The notes below the pieces were generated by a model that saw only the letters and a program-made list of their open reading frames with translations, had not been told where the DNA came from and searched no databases. A DNA stretch of 55,323 nt from an uncultured Oscillospiraceae bacterium (GTDB taxonomy: Bacteria; Bacillota; Clostridia; Oscillospirales; Acutalibacteraceae), in assembly GCA_910588935.1 (NCBI GenBank), contig CAJUSM010000008.1, forward strand, positions 1 through 55,323. The letters are read 5' to 3'. The position numbers and the translations under genes were made by a program. Positions 43,535 to 51,093 of the stretch are shown one piece after another (position 1 is the first letter of the stretch; each line of letters begins with the position of its first letter).

Positions 43535-45852
43535 AGAATATTTCGGAACAGCTGACAGCTTATGCTCAGGCCCGCTGGCAGGCTAGGGCCCAGCTGCTTG
43601 CCCAGATTCCGGGGCTAGAGGAGGCGGAAGAGTCTGCCGGTCCAGAGGAGCGTGTTTGGTTTAGGTACCTGGTAGGCACCCTGCCGCTTCAGGATCTTTC
43701 TCAGTATGGACCGGAAACCCTGCTGGGCTTTGCCAGGCATGGAGCCATGCTCTGCCGGGAAATGGCCTGGTGCGGTTCTGTGCCGGAAGAGAGCTTTGCA
43801 AAATATGTGGTCTGCCCCCGGGTGAACGACGAGGCTCTTTCTCCCTGCCGGGAGGAGTTTTACCACCAGCTGCTCCCCTGGATAGAGGGGCTGTCCCTAG
43901 AGAAAGCCATTCAGGCCGTGAATGTCTGGTGCTGCAGCCATGTAACCTACCGGGCTACCGACGGCAGGACCTCTTCGGCTCTGGACATATATCACCGGGG
44001 CTACGGCCGGTGCGGGGAGGAATCTGTATTTGCGGTAAATGCTCTGCGCAGCGTAGGCATTGCCGCCCGGCAGGTCTACGCACCTCGCTGGTCTCACTGC
44101 GATGATAACCACGCTTGGGTGGAGGCTTGGGACGGGAATGCATGGCGCTTTTTGGGGGCCTGCGAGCCGGAGCCCCGGCTGGATATGGGCTGGTTTACCG
44201 CTGCCGCTGGCCGGGCCATGTTGGCAAACACCAAGGCATTTGTCACCGGCGCTCCCCAAGAGTGGAGGTTCCTATTTCCAGAGGTGGAGGAAGGGGACTT
44301 GGACTGCCGGGAGGGGCTGGTGTTGGAGAGCGTTACCTCCCGGTACGCAGAGACAATGTCCTTTACTGTTGGGGCTGTGGACAGAGAGGGCCAGCCCATG
44401 GCGGGGGTCTCCCTTGGCTTTTACATACTCAACGAAGGAGCTCTATGGGAAATTGCCCGGAGAAAAACTGGAGCAGATGGGCAGGCCCGCCTGAACCTGG
44501 GGCTTGGCAGTTTGTGGGTCCGAGTATTGGGAGAAGAGGGTTTGGCGGAGGCTTTGGTGAATACCGGCCAGGTTTCCCAGATCACCCTAACCCTACCAGG
44601 GAAACCCATGCCCCCAGGCTTTGGCTTTGCCGCCCCTGCTGACCGGGGACTGGAGCCTGTTGGCCTTTCGGAGGAGGAACGGCGGGCTAGGGCCGCTGTA
44701 CTGGAGGACTGCCGGGCCCGCCGGGAGGAATGGATAGCGCGGAACAAGAAGTCCTGGCAGGAAAGCCTAGAAGAAATTGCGGACAGCCTTACCCAAAAAG
44801 ATCGGGATGACGGCCCAGAGGAGGCTGTATTGGCAGACGCCCTGCCTGCCATGGAATACCGGGATCGGCTGTTAGATCAGGGTATGACAGAAGAGGAGTT
44901 TCGCGCTACCATGCTCTCTCCCCGGATCTGGCAGGAGCCACTTGCGCCCTGGCGGCAGTTGCTGTCTCAGGTGTTGCCAGGGCTAACGCCTCCGGCCCTT
45001 TGGGCGGCTACACAAGCCCACCGCGCCTTAGAAACGGGATGGGAGGCCCTGCCTCAAACCCCAGCAGGGGCCTGGCTGACTGGTCCTGTAAATGCCCAGG
45101 CCAGGGAGGCTCTGTTTTGCGCGCTGTGCAGGGCAAGAGGCATTCCTGCCAGGCCTGGAATCGCCGGTCCAGAATACTGGGATGGAAGCGGGTTCTGCCC
45201 TGTAGAGGGTCTGCCCCCAGGAGAAGCTTTGATTCAGGGAGAGAAGCCCCAAGGAGGCAGCCTGGGGCTGATGAGGATTGAGAAAGAGGGCCTGAGGCCC
45301 TTAGAGCCGGCAGAACCCGAGACGCCTATTCCCCTGCCCCCAGGAGAGTACAGGGTGATTGCCGCCACCCGGCTACCCAATGGGAACCAGCTGGGCGAGT
45401 ACTATGACTTTACGGTGGAAAGCGGAGAGCCGACCCAACTGACGGTGGAGTTCCCAAGAGGCAGGCCGGAGGAGCTGCTTCAGCGGCTGGCTCTGCCGGA
45501 TATGCCCCTGGCGAGGGGAAAGACCAGCCTATGGACCCTGCTTAAGGAGAACCCCCTAAGCCTTATGTGCTGGATAGAGCCGGGAAGCGAGCCCACCCAG
45601 CACCTGGTGAATGAGTTGGAGGCCCAGGGAAAAGAGTTGGAGGCATTGGGCTGTCAGGCGCACCTGATGACTGGGGAGGAAGAAAGCGCGGAGGCGGTGG
45701 CTAGGCGGATGTATTTAGAGCCTGGAAGACTGCCCTTGGTGGTGCTGGCAGATCGCCAAGGAAACGGGCTCTATGCCTGCGCCGGGTACAATGTGGGCCT
45801 GGTAGAGCTGGCGGCAGGCCTGGCGGCTTTAGCACGGGAACAGGAGGAATAG
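43531..45852 (+). CDS. Cytoplasmic transglutaminase-like protein with degenerate second repeat
   Basis: Protein of 773 aa. A transglutaminase-like papain fold is near residues 115-230: Cys in GRCGEESVFAVNAL, His in DDNHAWVEAWDG, then LGACEPEP, so the triad is complete. A carboxypeptidase-regulatory-like beta domain follows (about 280-350), then a segment (about 450-580) that repeats the transglutaminase pattern but lacks its Cys (REALFCALCRARGIPARPG aligns with the catalytic helix). A second beta domain and a thioredoxin-like C-terminal domain (LPLVVLADRQGNGLY) complete it. No signal peptide. Coupled to GH29 by ATGA overlap; joint role in glycopeptide breakdown is speculative. Confidence 0.8.
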   Translation: MKNISEQLTAYAQARWQARAQLLAQIPGLEEAEESAGPEERVWFRYLVGTLPLQDLSQYGPETLLGFARHGAMLCREMAWCGSVPEESFAKYVVCPRVNDEALSPCREEFYHQLLPWIEGLSLEKAIQAVNVWCCSHVTYRATDGRTSSALDIYHRGYGRCGEESVFAVNALRSVGIAARQVYAPRWSHCDDNHAWVEAWDGNAWRFLGACEPEPRLDMGWFTAAAGRAMLANTKAFVTGAPQEWRFLFPEVEEGDLDCREGLVLESVTSRYAETMSFTVGAVDREGQPMAGVSLGFYILNEGALWEIARRKTGADGQARLNLGLGSLWVRVLGEEGLAEALVNTGQVSQITLTLPGKPMPPGFGFAAPADRGLEPVGLSEEERRARAAVLEDCRARREEWIARNKKSWQESLEEIADSLTQKDRDDGPEEAVLADALPAMEYRDRLLDQGMTEEEFRATMLSPRIWQEPLAPWRQLLSQVLPGLTPPALWAATQAHRALETGWEALPQTPAGAWLTGPVNAQAREALFCALCRARGIPARPGIAGPEYWDGSGFCPVEGLPPGEALIQGEKPQGGSLGLMRIEKEGLRPLEPAEPETPIPLPPGEYRVIAATRLPNGNQLGEYYDFTVESGEPTQLTVEFPRGRPEELLQRLALPDMPLARGKTSLWTLLKENPLSLMCWIEPGSEPTQHLVNELEAQGKELEALGCQAHLMTGEEESAEAVARRMYLEPGRLPLVVLADRQGNGLYACAGYNVGLVELAAGLAALAREQEE

Positions 45853-45854
45853 CC

Positions 45855-45940
45855 CAGCGCGGCAGCGGGGGGCAAAGTGGTTTTATGAGCTGGCTCCATG
45901 CGCTCTGAAACCATTTGCCCGGCCCACTGCCGCGCTGTTG
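45855..45940. terminator. Bidirectional terminator between convergent genes
   Basis: Long stem: CAGCGCGGCAG pairs with CTGCCGCGCTG and inner GGCAAA/TTTGCC and TGGTTT/AAACCA pair as well. Lies between the transglutaminase gene and hisF, which converge. Confidence 0.75.
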
Positions 45941-45953
45941 CTTTTGTCTATGT

Positions 45954-46718
45954 TTATCCCATGCGTACTGGTATGCCTTGCTCTTTCAGGTATTCCTTAA
46001 GCTGCGGGATCTGGATCTCGCCAAAGTGGAATAGGGATGCGGCCAGCACAGCGTCTGCCTTTCCCAGGGTAAAGGCATCAGCAAAGTGAGAGAGACGCCC
46101 AGCCCCCCCAGAAGCGATGACAGGGATGCCTACCGACTGGGAAACCGCTTGGGTTAGGGCGAGGTCATAACCATTTTTCACGCCATCGCAGTCCATGCTG
46201 GTCAGCAGGATCTCCCCCGCGCCCAGGGCCTCCGCCTCTTTTGCCCATTCTAAAGCATCCTTGCCGCTGTCAATGCGGCCGCCATTTTGGTACAGAGTCC
46301 ATCCCTCACCAGAAGGGCGGCGCTTGGCGTCCATTGCCACGACCACACACTGGCTTCCAAATTTATCCGCCGCCTCCCGGATGAGTTCGGGGTTCCTAAG
46401 AGCCGCAGAGTTTACGGACACTTTGTCAGCTCCAGCGCGAAGCAATGCTGTAAAGTCATCCACCTTGCGGATTCCGCCCCCTACTGTAAAGGGGATAAAT
46501 ATACAGCTTGCCACCTGCTCCACTACTTGGGTCATGATACCCCGGCTTTCCGCTGAAGCGTTAATATCTAGCAGCACTAACTCGTCCGCGCCCTGGCGGT
46601 CATAGGCCAAAGCGGCCTCCACAGGATCTCCGGCATCTCGAAGATCTGTAAAGTTAGTGCCTTTTACAACTCTGCCTTCTTTGATGTCTAGGCAAGGGAT
46701 AATCCTTTTCGCATACAT
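45954..46718 (-). CDS. hisF: Imidazole glycerol phosphate synthase, cyclase subunit
   Basis: TIM-barrel cyclase of histidine biosynthesis, 254 aa. Conserved: MYAKRIIPCLDIKEGRVVKG with catalytic Asp11, VGGGIRK, NSAALRNPELI, VVVAMDAKR (Asp130 region), LLTSMDCDGVKNGYD and VIASGGAG. I chose ATG 46718 with AGGAGG 8 nt away, not the ATG 21 nt earlier. Works with HisH, which supplies ammonia. The hisH 3' end overlaps by 31 nt. The other his genes are absent from the window. Confidence 0.96.
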   Translation of the reverse strand: MYAKRIIPCLDIKEGRVVKGTNFTDLRDAGDPVEAALAYDRQGADELVLLDINASAESRGIMTQVVEQVASCIFIPFTVGGGIRKVDDFTALLRAGADKVSVNSAALRNPELIREAADKFGSQCVVVAMDAKRRPSGEGWTLYQNGGRIDSGKDALEWAKEAEALGAGEILLTSMDCDGVKNGYDLALTQAVSQSVGIPVIASGGAGRLSHFADAFTLGKADAVLAASLFHFGEIQIPQLKEYLKEQGIPVRMG

Positions 46719-47353
46719 GAGGATCCCCTCCTTTCCCATGTGGTATTTGCTGCTTTTTGAGCAAAATTGCGCAGGATTTCTAACCCCAGATCACCGCTTT
46801 TTTCCGGGTGGAACTGGCAGGCGGCCAAATTCCCCTTTTCCACCGCCGCATGGATCAGGGCTCCGTAATTGGCAGTTGCTGAGACCACACTTTCATGGGC
46901 CTGGAGGTAGTAGGAATGGACAAAATATACAAAGGGCTGGGGTTTTAGGCCCTGGAGAAGCCAGCCGGGACGACAGACATCCAGGGAGTTCCAGCCTATA
47001 TGGGGGATTTTTAGCCCACTTTCTGCCGGGAGCCTATGGACCTGACCCTTTAGCAGGCCAAGCCCTGCCACACCAGGGGATTCTTCGCTGCTTTCAAAAA
47101 GCACCTGCAGGCCCAGGCAAATTCCCAGAAAGGGTTTTTCTGCCGCCACAAAATCCCGAATGGCCCGATCCAGACCAGAGGCTCCCAGACTCTTCATGGC
47201 TTGACCAAAGGCGCCTACACCTGGAAGAACAGCGGCAGAGGCGGTAGCCAGGGCCTGAGGGGTGGAGACCACTTGGCAGGAGCAGCCAATATGGGTAAGG
47301 GCTTTTTCTACGCTCTGCAGATTCCCAGCCCCATAGTCAATAATCGCAATCAT
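46688..47353 (-). CDS. hisH: Imidazole glycerol phosphate synthase, glutamine amidotransferase subunit
   Basis: Class I amidotransferase of 221 aa. IIDYGAGNLQSVEKAL at the N-terminus, catalytic Cys in GICLGLQVLFE near residue 83, and FHPEKS with His/Glu near the C-terminus complete the triad. The last 20 residues (about TTWERRGSSCMRKGLSLA) go beyond the usual end and overlap the hisF start region, so ribosomes reading hisH cross the hisF initiation site. Own promoter upstream. Confidence 0.95.
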   Translation of the reverse strand: MIAIIDYGAGNLQSVEKALTHIGCSCQVVSTPQALATASAAVLPGVGAFGQAMKSLGASGLDRAIRDFVAAEKPFLGICLGLQVLFESSEESPGVAGLGLLKGQVHRLPAESGLKIPHIGWNSLDVCRPGWLLQGLKPQPFVYFVHSYYLQAHESVVSATANYGALIHAAVEKGNLAACQFHPEKSGDLGLEILRNFAQKAANTTWERRGSSCMRKGLSLA

Positions 47354-47383
47354 GACGATTCACCTCTTTACTAAGATAAATTA

Positions 47384-47412
47384 AGTATATCACATCCAGA
47401 AGGATTTTGCAA
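47384..47412 (-). promoter_or_regulatory. Promoter of hisH-hisF
   Basis: On the minus strand TTGCAA, 17-nt spacer, TATACT, 30 nt before the hisH ATG. A family A repeat is inserted 9 nt beyond its -35. Confidence 0.68.
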
Positions 47413-47428
47413 GGGGAGCCTTTGTGAG

Positions 47429-47748
47429 GGGAGTGTGCAAACGGGGGGATAAAGGTAAGCTAGAGAAGAAAAAACGCAGTTCTCAAATGCCGTGAGAAAA
47501 TGGGAAAAGTTTCGTAGACTTCGCTTCGCGAAGTCTTACCTTTCTCAAAGGCTGCGGGGTGTGGGGCGGCGCCCCGCGACCTTGCCCCAGGGGGAAGGTC
47601 CCCGGTGGGGACCGTTCTGACCCGACCGAGCCGGCAGGCGAGACCCCATCCATAACTAATAATATGGCGGGATGAAATCCCGACAATCCTGCAACCTAAC
47701 GATATGTTTCCACTTCCCCTCATAAAATCCTCGTTTTGGACACTCTCC
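47429..47748. repeat. Family A small inverted-repeat element (MITE-like), complete copy A1
   Basis: About 320 bp with imperfect terminal inverted repeats GGGAGTGTGCAAACG and GGAGAGTGTCCAAAACG, flanked by the 8-bp direct repeat TTTGTGAG (47421-47428 and 47749-47756). Internal hairpins: AGACTTCGC/GCGAAGTCT with TTC loop (47516-47536), GGGGCGGCGCCCC palindrome, GGTCCCC/GGGGACC, and CGGGAT/ATCCCG with GAA loop. No coding capacity. The ends resemble those of the IS1-like elements here, so mobilisation in trans is plausible. Confidence 0.88.
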
Positions 47749-47877
47749 TTTGTGAGAGCGCCCAAGGAAACATGGTTTGGGGAGAGGTCTTAGCTGCGCC
47801 AGCTCTTGTTCATCACCCAACAAGCCGGCCGGCGATACAAAACATTCTCTGGCGGAGGCGTTTCAGAAACGTTTCGC

Positions 47878-49113
47878 TCAGCCTGTTCTCAGGCTTTCCC
47901 CTATAGCTTTCCCGGCGATCAGGCCTGTAGTCCAGGCCCAGTGTAGGTTGTACCCCCCGCAGTCTCCATCCACGTTCAGCAGCTCCCCAGTGATATATAG
48001 CCCTGGGCATTGCAGGGACTCCATGGTTTTCAAATTCACTTGGTCCAGGGGGATGCCCCCGGCGGTGGCCTGGGCGTCTTCCCACCCAAGAGGGCCCGCT
48101 ATCGGGAGGTAAAAGGCTTTTACGGCTTGGGCGGCAGCCCTCAGTTCCTGCCCGGCCAGCTGGGAAATGGGCTTAGCAAAAGGAAGCCCTAGATTTTTGA
48201 TAAGCGCCTGCCCCACTCGAAGATTTACCGCTCCCCCCAGCAATTCTCCGGCGGGCAAATCCGGCTGGGATTGACAGAGCGCCTTCAGATAACCGAAGAC
48301 TTGTGCAGGGGAAAGGCTTTCCAGCAGGTCTAATGTTAAGGATATTCCCTTTCTGGGAATTTCCCGAAGCTTGGCCGATAGATTCATTACGCAAACCCCG
48401 GAAATCCCTTGGTCACCGAAGATGATTTCGCCTCTTTCCTCCTTGATCAGCCGCTTATTGCTGTAAAGTGAAACTCTTGCTTTACAGCGCATTCCCTTTA
48501 CAGCTTTAGTTCCCTTTCCGGGAACCGCAAGGCCTACCAGGGAAGGGGAAAGGGGGGTAACAGTGTGGCCCAGCCCTTTGGCCAGGCCATAGCCGGATCC
48601 GGTGGAGAGCTTGGGAGAGGCCTGGCCGCCGCAGGCCAGGACACAGCGTTGGGCGAAAATTTCTTCTCCGCTTTGAGATGTGAGAAGCCAGCCTCCCCGG
48701 ACAGGCTGCAGGCTTTTTACCGGAAAGGAGCAGGCCAGCTCAGCCCCTGCCCGCTGGCAGGCCCCCACAAGGGTTTTAACCACGGCCGCTGCCTGGAGGC
48801 TATGCGGATATACCCGGCCTTGGGGATCGGTTTGGGTGAGGAGGCCCAGCTGCCGGAACTCCTCTATAATCCGCTGGCTAGAGTAGTGGGCAAAAAGGCC
48901 GGGAGGAAGGGTATCGCCGTGGTAGTACTGGGGTTGAATAGAGAGATTGGTCAGGTTGCACCGGCCGTTGCCTGTGGCAAGGAGCTTGCGGCCAGGTTTT
49001 GGGCTGCCCTCCACCACTAGGATTTTGCCTTTTCCCAGAATCCGAGCCGCAGTGGCTGCCGCCATAAGCCCGGAGGCCCCAGCTCCGATAACAGCTGCCT
49101 TGCACCGGCGCAT
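47878..49113 (-). CDS. BaiN/HI0933-family NAD(P)/FAD-dependent oxidoreductase
   Basis: Flavoprotein of 411 aa. N-terminal AAVIGAGASGLMAAATAARI (GxGxxG), then GRKLLATGNGRCNLTN, a signature of this family, and a C-terminal GELLNVDGDCGGYNLHWAW FAD-contact motif. The family includes BaiN, proposed to act on bile-acid intermediates, but most members are uncharacterised, so the substrate is open. The ATG is 1 nt after the stop of the upstream exporter gene, so the two are coupled. Confidence 0.9.
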   Translation of the reverse strand: MRRCKAAVIGAGASGLMAAATAARILGKGKILVVEGSPKPGRKLLATGNGRCNLTNLSIQPQYYHGDTLPPGLFAHYSSQRIIEEFRQLGLLTQTDPQGRVYPHSLQAAAVVKTLVGACQRAGAELACSFPVKSLQPVRGGWLLTSQSGEEIFAQRCVLACGGQASPKLSTGSGYGLAKGLGHTVTPLSPSLVGLAVPGKGTKAVKGMRCKARVSLYSNKRLIKEERGEIIFGDQGISGVCVMNLSAKLREIPRKGISLTLDLLESLSPAQVFGYLKALCQSQPDLPAGELLGGAVNLRVGQALIKNLGLPFAKPISQLAGQELRAAAQAVKAFYLPIAGPLGWEDAQATAGGIPLDQVNLKTMESLQCPGLYITGELLNVDGDCGGYNLHWAWTTGLIAGKAIGESLRTG

Positions 49114-49114
49114 T

Positions 49115-49609
49115 TTAAAGTACCAGGCCCAGCAGGCCGTAGGAGAGAATACACATAATGATATCGGCGATTAGGGTGCCCAAAGCCACAGAGAGCATGG
49201 CGGACTTGAAGTCCATTTTCATAAGGGCGGCGGCCAGAGAGCCGGTCCAGGCTCCGGTGCCGGGTAGTGGAACAGCTACAAAAATAAGGAGGCCTAGAGT
49301 TTTATAGCGGTTGATTTTTTCGAACTTGCCGCGCCCCTTGGCCTCCAGCCGGTCTACCAGGCGGACAAAGGGGGTGTTGCGCATCCAGCTAAAAATTTTA
49401 TTGATAAAGAGCAAGATAAAGGGGGTAGGCAGCAGGGTGCCAATAAGGCAGATGAAAAAAGCGGGCACCAGCTGCAGATCCAGCAGCCGGGCAGCTAAAA
49501 TGCCCCCCCGAAGCTCAATAATGGGCATGAGGGAGAGAAGAAAAACAGTGAGCTCCCCAGGAATGGTCTGGCTGAAGAGCTGAACAAGGGTTTCGACAAT
49601 GTGCTCCAT
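49115..49609 (-). CDS. Small multidrug-export-family membrane protein
   Basis: Protein of 164 aa with about four hydrophobic helices and a short basic loop (RLEAKGRGKFEKINRYK). LSLMPIIELRGGI near residue 25 and VPLPGTGAWTGSLAA are typical of the PF06695 'small multi-drug export protein' family; transport is not proven for most members. ATG 49609 has AAGGA 11 nt upstream, whereas the ATG 12 nt earlier abuts it. First gene of a two-gene unit with the BaiN-like flavoprotein. Confidence 0.85.
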   Translation of the reverse strand: MEHIVETLVQLFSQTIPGELTVFLLSLMPIIELRGGILAARLLDLQLVPAFFICLIGTLLPTPFILLFINKIFSWMRNTPFVRLVDRLEAKGRGKFEKINRYKTLGLLIFVAVPLPGTGAWTGSLAAALMKMDFKSAMLSVALGTLIADIIMCILSYGLLGLVL

Positions 49610-49711
49610 AATTTGATACATCCTTTGTTATAAATTGCCAAAGGGAAATATTCCCGAAGGTTTCATCATTATACCTGAATCAAACAGGGAATGCAAGGGG
49701 GACGCTGCTTT

Positions 49712-49982
49712 GGGGAGTGTGCAAACGAGGAGATAAGATAAAGGTAAGCGAGAGAAGAAAAACCGCAGCTCTCAGATGCCGTGAGAAAATGGGAAAAGTT
49801 TCGTAGACTTCGCTTCGCGAAGTCTTACCTTTCTCAAAGGCCGCGGGGTGTGGGGCGGCGCCCCATGACCTTGCCCCAGGCCATCAATCACAAATAATAT
49901 TTCGGGATGAAATCCCGACCGTCCCGAACCCTAACCATTTTTTTCACGCTTTCCCTATAAGCTCCTGGCTTTTGACACTTCC
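49712..49982. repeat. Family A small inverted-repeat element, copy A2
   Basis: About 270 bp, left end GGGGAGTGTGCAAACGAGG nearly identical to copy A1, the same AGACTTCGC/GCGAAGTCT hairpin (49805-49825), GGGGCGGCGCCCC and CGGGAT/ATCCCG. It lacks the 70-nt insert of A1, and its right end is degraded (TTTTGACACTTCC). No target duplication is evident. Confidence 0.82.
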
Positions 49983-50069
49983 TGTAAGGGGCCGTTTTGC
50001 CGTAATATCTTCCGTTTGGACATTCCCACTACTTGGGAGACCGCCCAGAGGTGGCAATAAAGGACAGGG

Positions 50070-50177
50070 TACAGAAGGAAAAAATCTGCAAGTAATACTT
50101 GCACGAGGATTTTCGACGCAGAAGATGGCCGCTTTTGGGCAAAAAGACAGCGTTTTCGGTTTTTTAAACAAGCCCTA
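50070..50177. repeat. Family B small inverted-repeat element, copy B1, left end lost
   Basis: The right end TTTAAACAAGCCCTA and internal GCAAGTAATACTTGC, GAGGATTTTCGAC and GGGCAAAAAGAC match copy B3 (54057-54221). The left inverted end is missing. Confidence 0.78.
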
Positions 50178-50426
50178 GCTTTCCCAAAGGCTGCAGTTTA
50201 GGCGAAGAGTTTTGCCGTGCCACTCCTTGCTCATCGCCTACCGGGCTGGCAGACAAAATTGCAATCCTTGGCAATCCTGAAACCTGGCGGCCCGACAAAC
50301 ACCTGGTTTTCTATAACACTGCTGTCAGCGCCTTTGGCAGCGCCCTTGGTTAAGGTTTTCCTGAGTTTCCGTATTGATGATAGGATTTTTGCCTCCCTCT
50401 TCCTCCCAGAATCCTGTAAAATAAAA
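50178..50426. other. Non-coding stretch before the recombinase
   Basis: No supported gene. Short open frames lack family features. Partly similar in wording to the unannotated sequence near 47800 (CTTGCTCATC/CTTGTTCATC followed by GGC-rich text), but too weak to call a repeat. Confidence 0.3.
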
Positions 50427-50463
50427 AGCGCCGGCCCTGTGGGAGGGCTGGCGCTGATTTTTT
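50427..50463 (+). terminator. Terminator hairpin just before the recombinase gene
   Basis: 12-bp stem AGCGCCGGCCCT/AGGGCTGGCGCT with one G-U pair, loop GTGGG, followed by GATTTTTT, only 18 nt before the recombinase start. Either ends upstream transcription or acts as an attenuator. Confidence 0.75.
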
Positions 50464-50480
50464 AGAATGGAGGGAATTTC

Positions 50481-51086
50481 GTGAATGTCTATGGTTACCT
50501 GCGGGTATCCAGCGCCGACCAAAACGGGGACCGGCAGTTGGCTGCCCTAAACAAGAAAAAGGTGCCCCTAGGAAACATATTTATGGATAAGCAGTCTGGC
50601 AAGGATTTCCAGCGGCCACAGTACAAAAGGCTGGTGCGCCTGATACAGCCAGGAGATCTGCTTTATGTGCTCAGCATTGACCGGCTGGGCAGGGATTATA
50701 GGGAGGTGCAGAACCAGTGGCGGATTTTGACCAAGGATAGGGGGATTGATATCTGCGTAATCGACATGCCCCTGCTGGACACCCGCAAAGGGAAGGACTT
50801 AATGGGGACCTTCATTGCAGATCTGGTGCTGCAGATTCTCTCTTTTGTGGCAGAGAACGAGCGAATGAATATCCGAAAACGGCAGGAGGAGGGAATCGCG
50901 GCGGCAAAAGCCAAGGGAGTGCGGTTTGGTAGACCCCCCAAGCCTTTGCCGGAAAACTACCCAAGAGCCTATGCCCGGTGGAAGTCTGGGGCAATTTCTG
51001 GGGCGGCCGCAGCCCGGGAGTGCGGGATGGCCCTCTCTACCTTTCGGTATAAGGCAGAGGCCTATGAAAAAGGGAAGGAGGGCTGA
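50481..51086 (+). CDS. Small serine recombinase (resolvase/invertase type)
   Basis: Site-specific recombinase of 201 aa. Catalytic Ser in YLRVSSADQNGDRQLAAL near residue 10, Arg-containing IDRLGRDYREV near residue 70, the ENERMNIRKRQEEGI E-helix, and a C-terminal Hin-type helix-turn-helix (ISGAAAARECGMALSTFRYKA). Length fits Tn3-like resolvases or DNA invertases. GTG start with GGAGGG upstream. Stands alone, beside family A and B repeats and immediately convergent with a MATE gene (7-nt gap). No transposase or tandem res sites were seen, so its target is unclear. Confidence 0.9.
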   Translation: MNVYGYLRVSSADQNGDRQLAALNKKKVPLGNIFMDKQSGKDFQRPQYKRLVRLIQPGDLLYVLSIDRLGRDYREVQNQWRILTKDRGIDICVIDMPLLDTRKGKDLMGTFIADLVLQILSFVAENERMNIRKRQEEGIAAAKAKGVRFGRPPKPLPENYPRAYARWKSGAISGAAAARECGMALSTFRYKAEAYEKGKEG

Positions 51087-51093
51087 CCCAGTG

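Noticed and set aside
47421..49985. CRISPR array
   Set aside because: The repeats are few, long, far apart and have inverted ends, unlike a CRISPR array.
49970..50027. Extension of copy A2 to the TTTGGACATTCCC at 50014-50027
   Set aside because: Total length would match A1, but the A1 end aligns better with 49968-49982, and no duplication flanks either choice.
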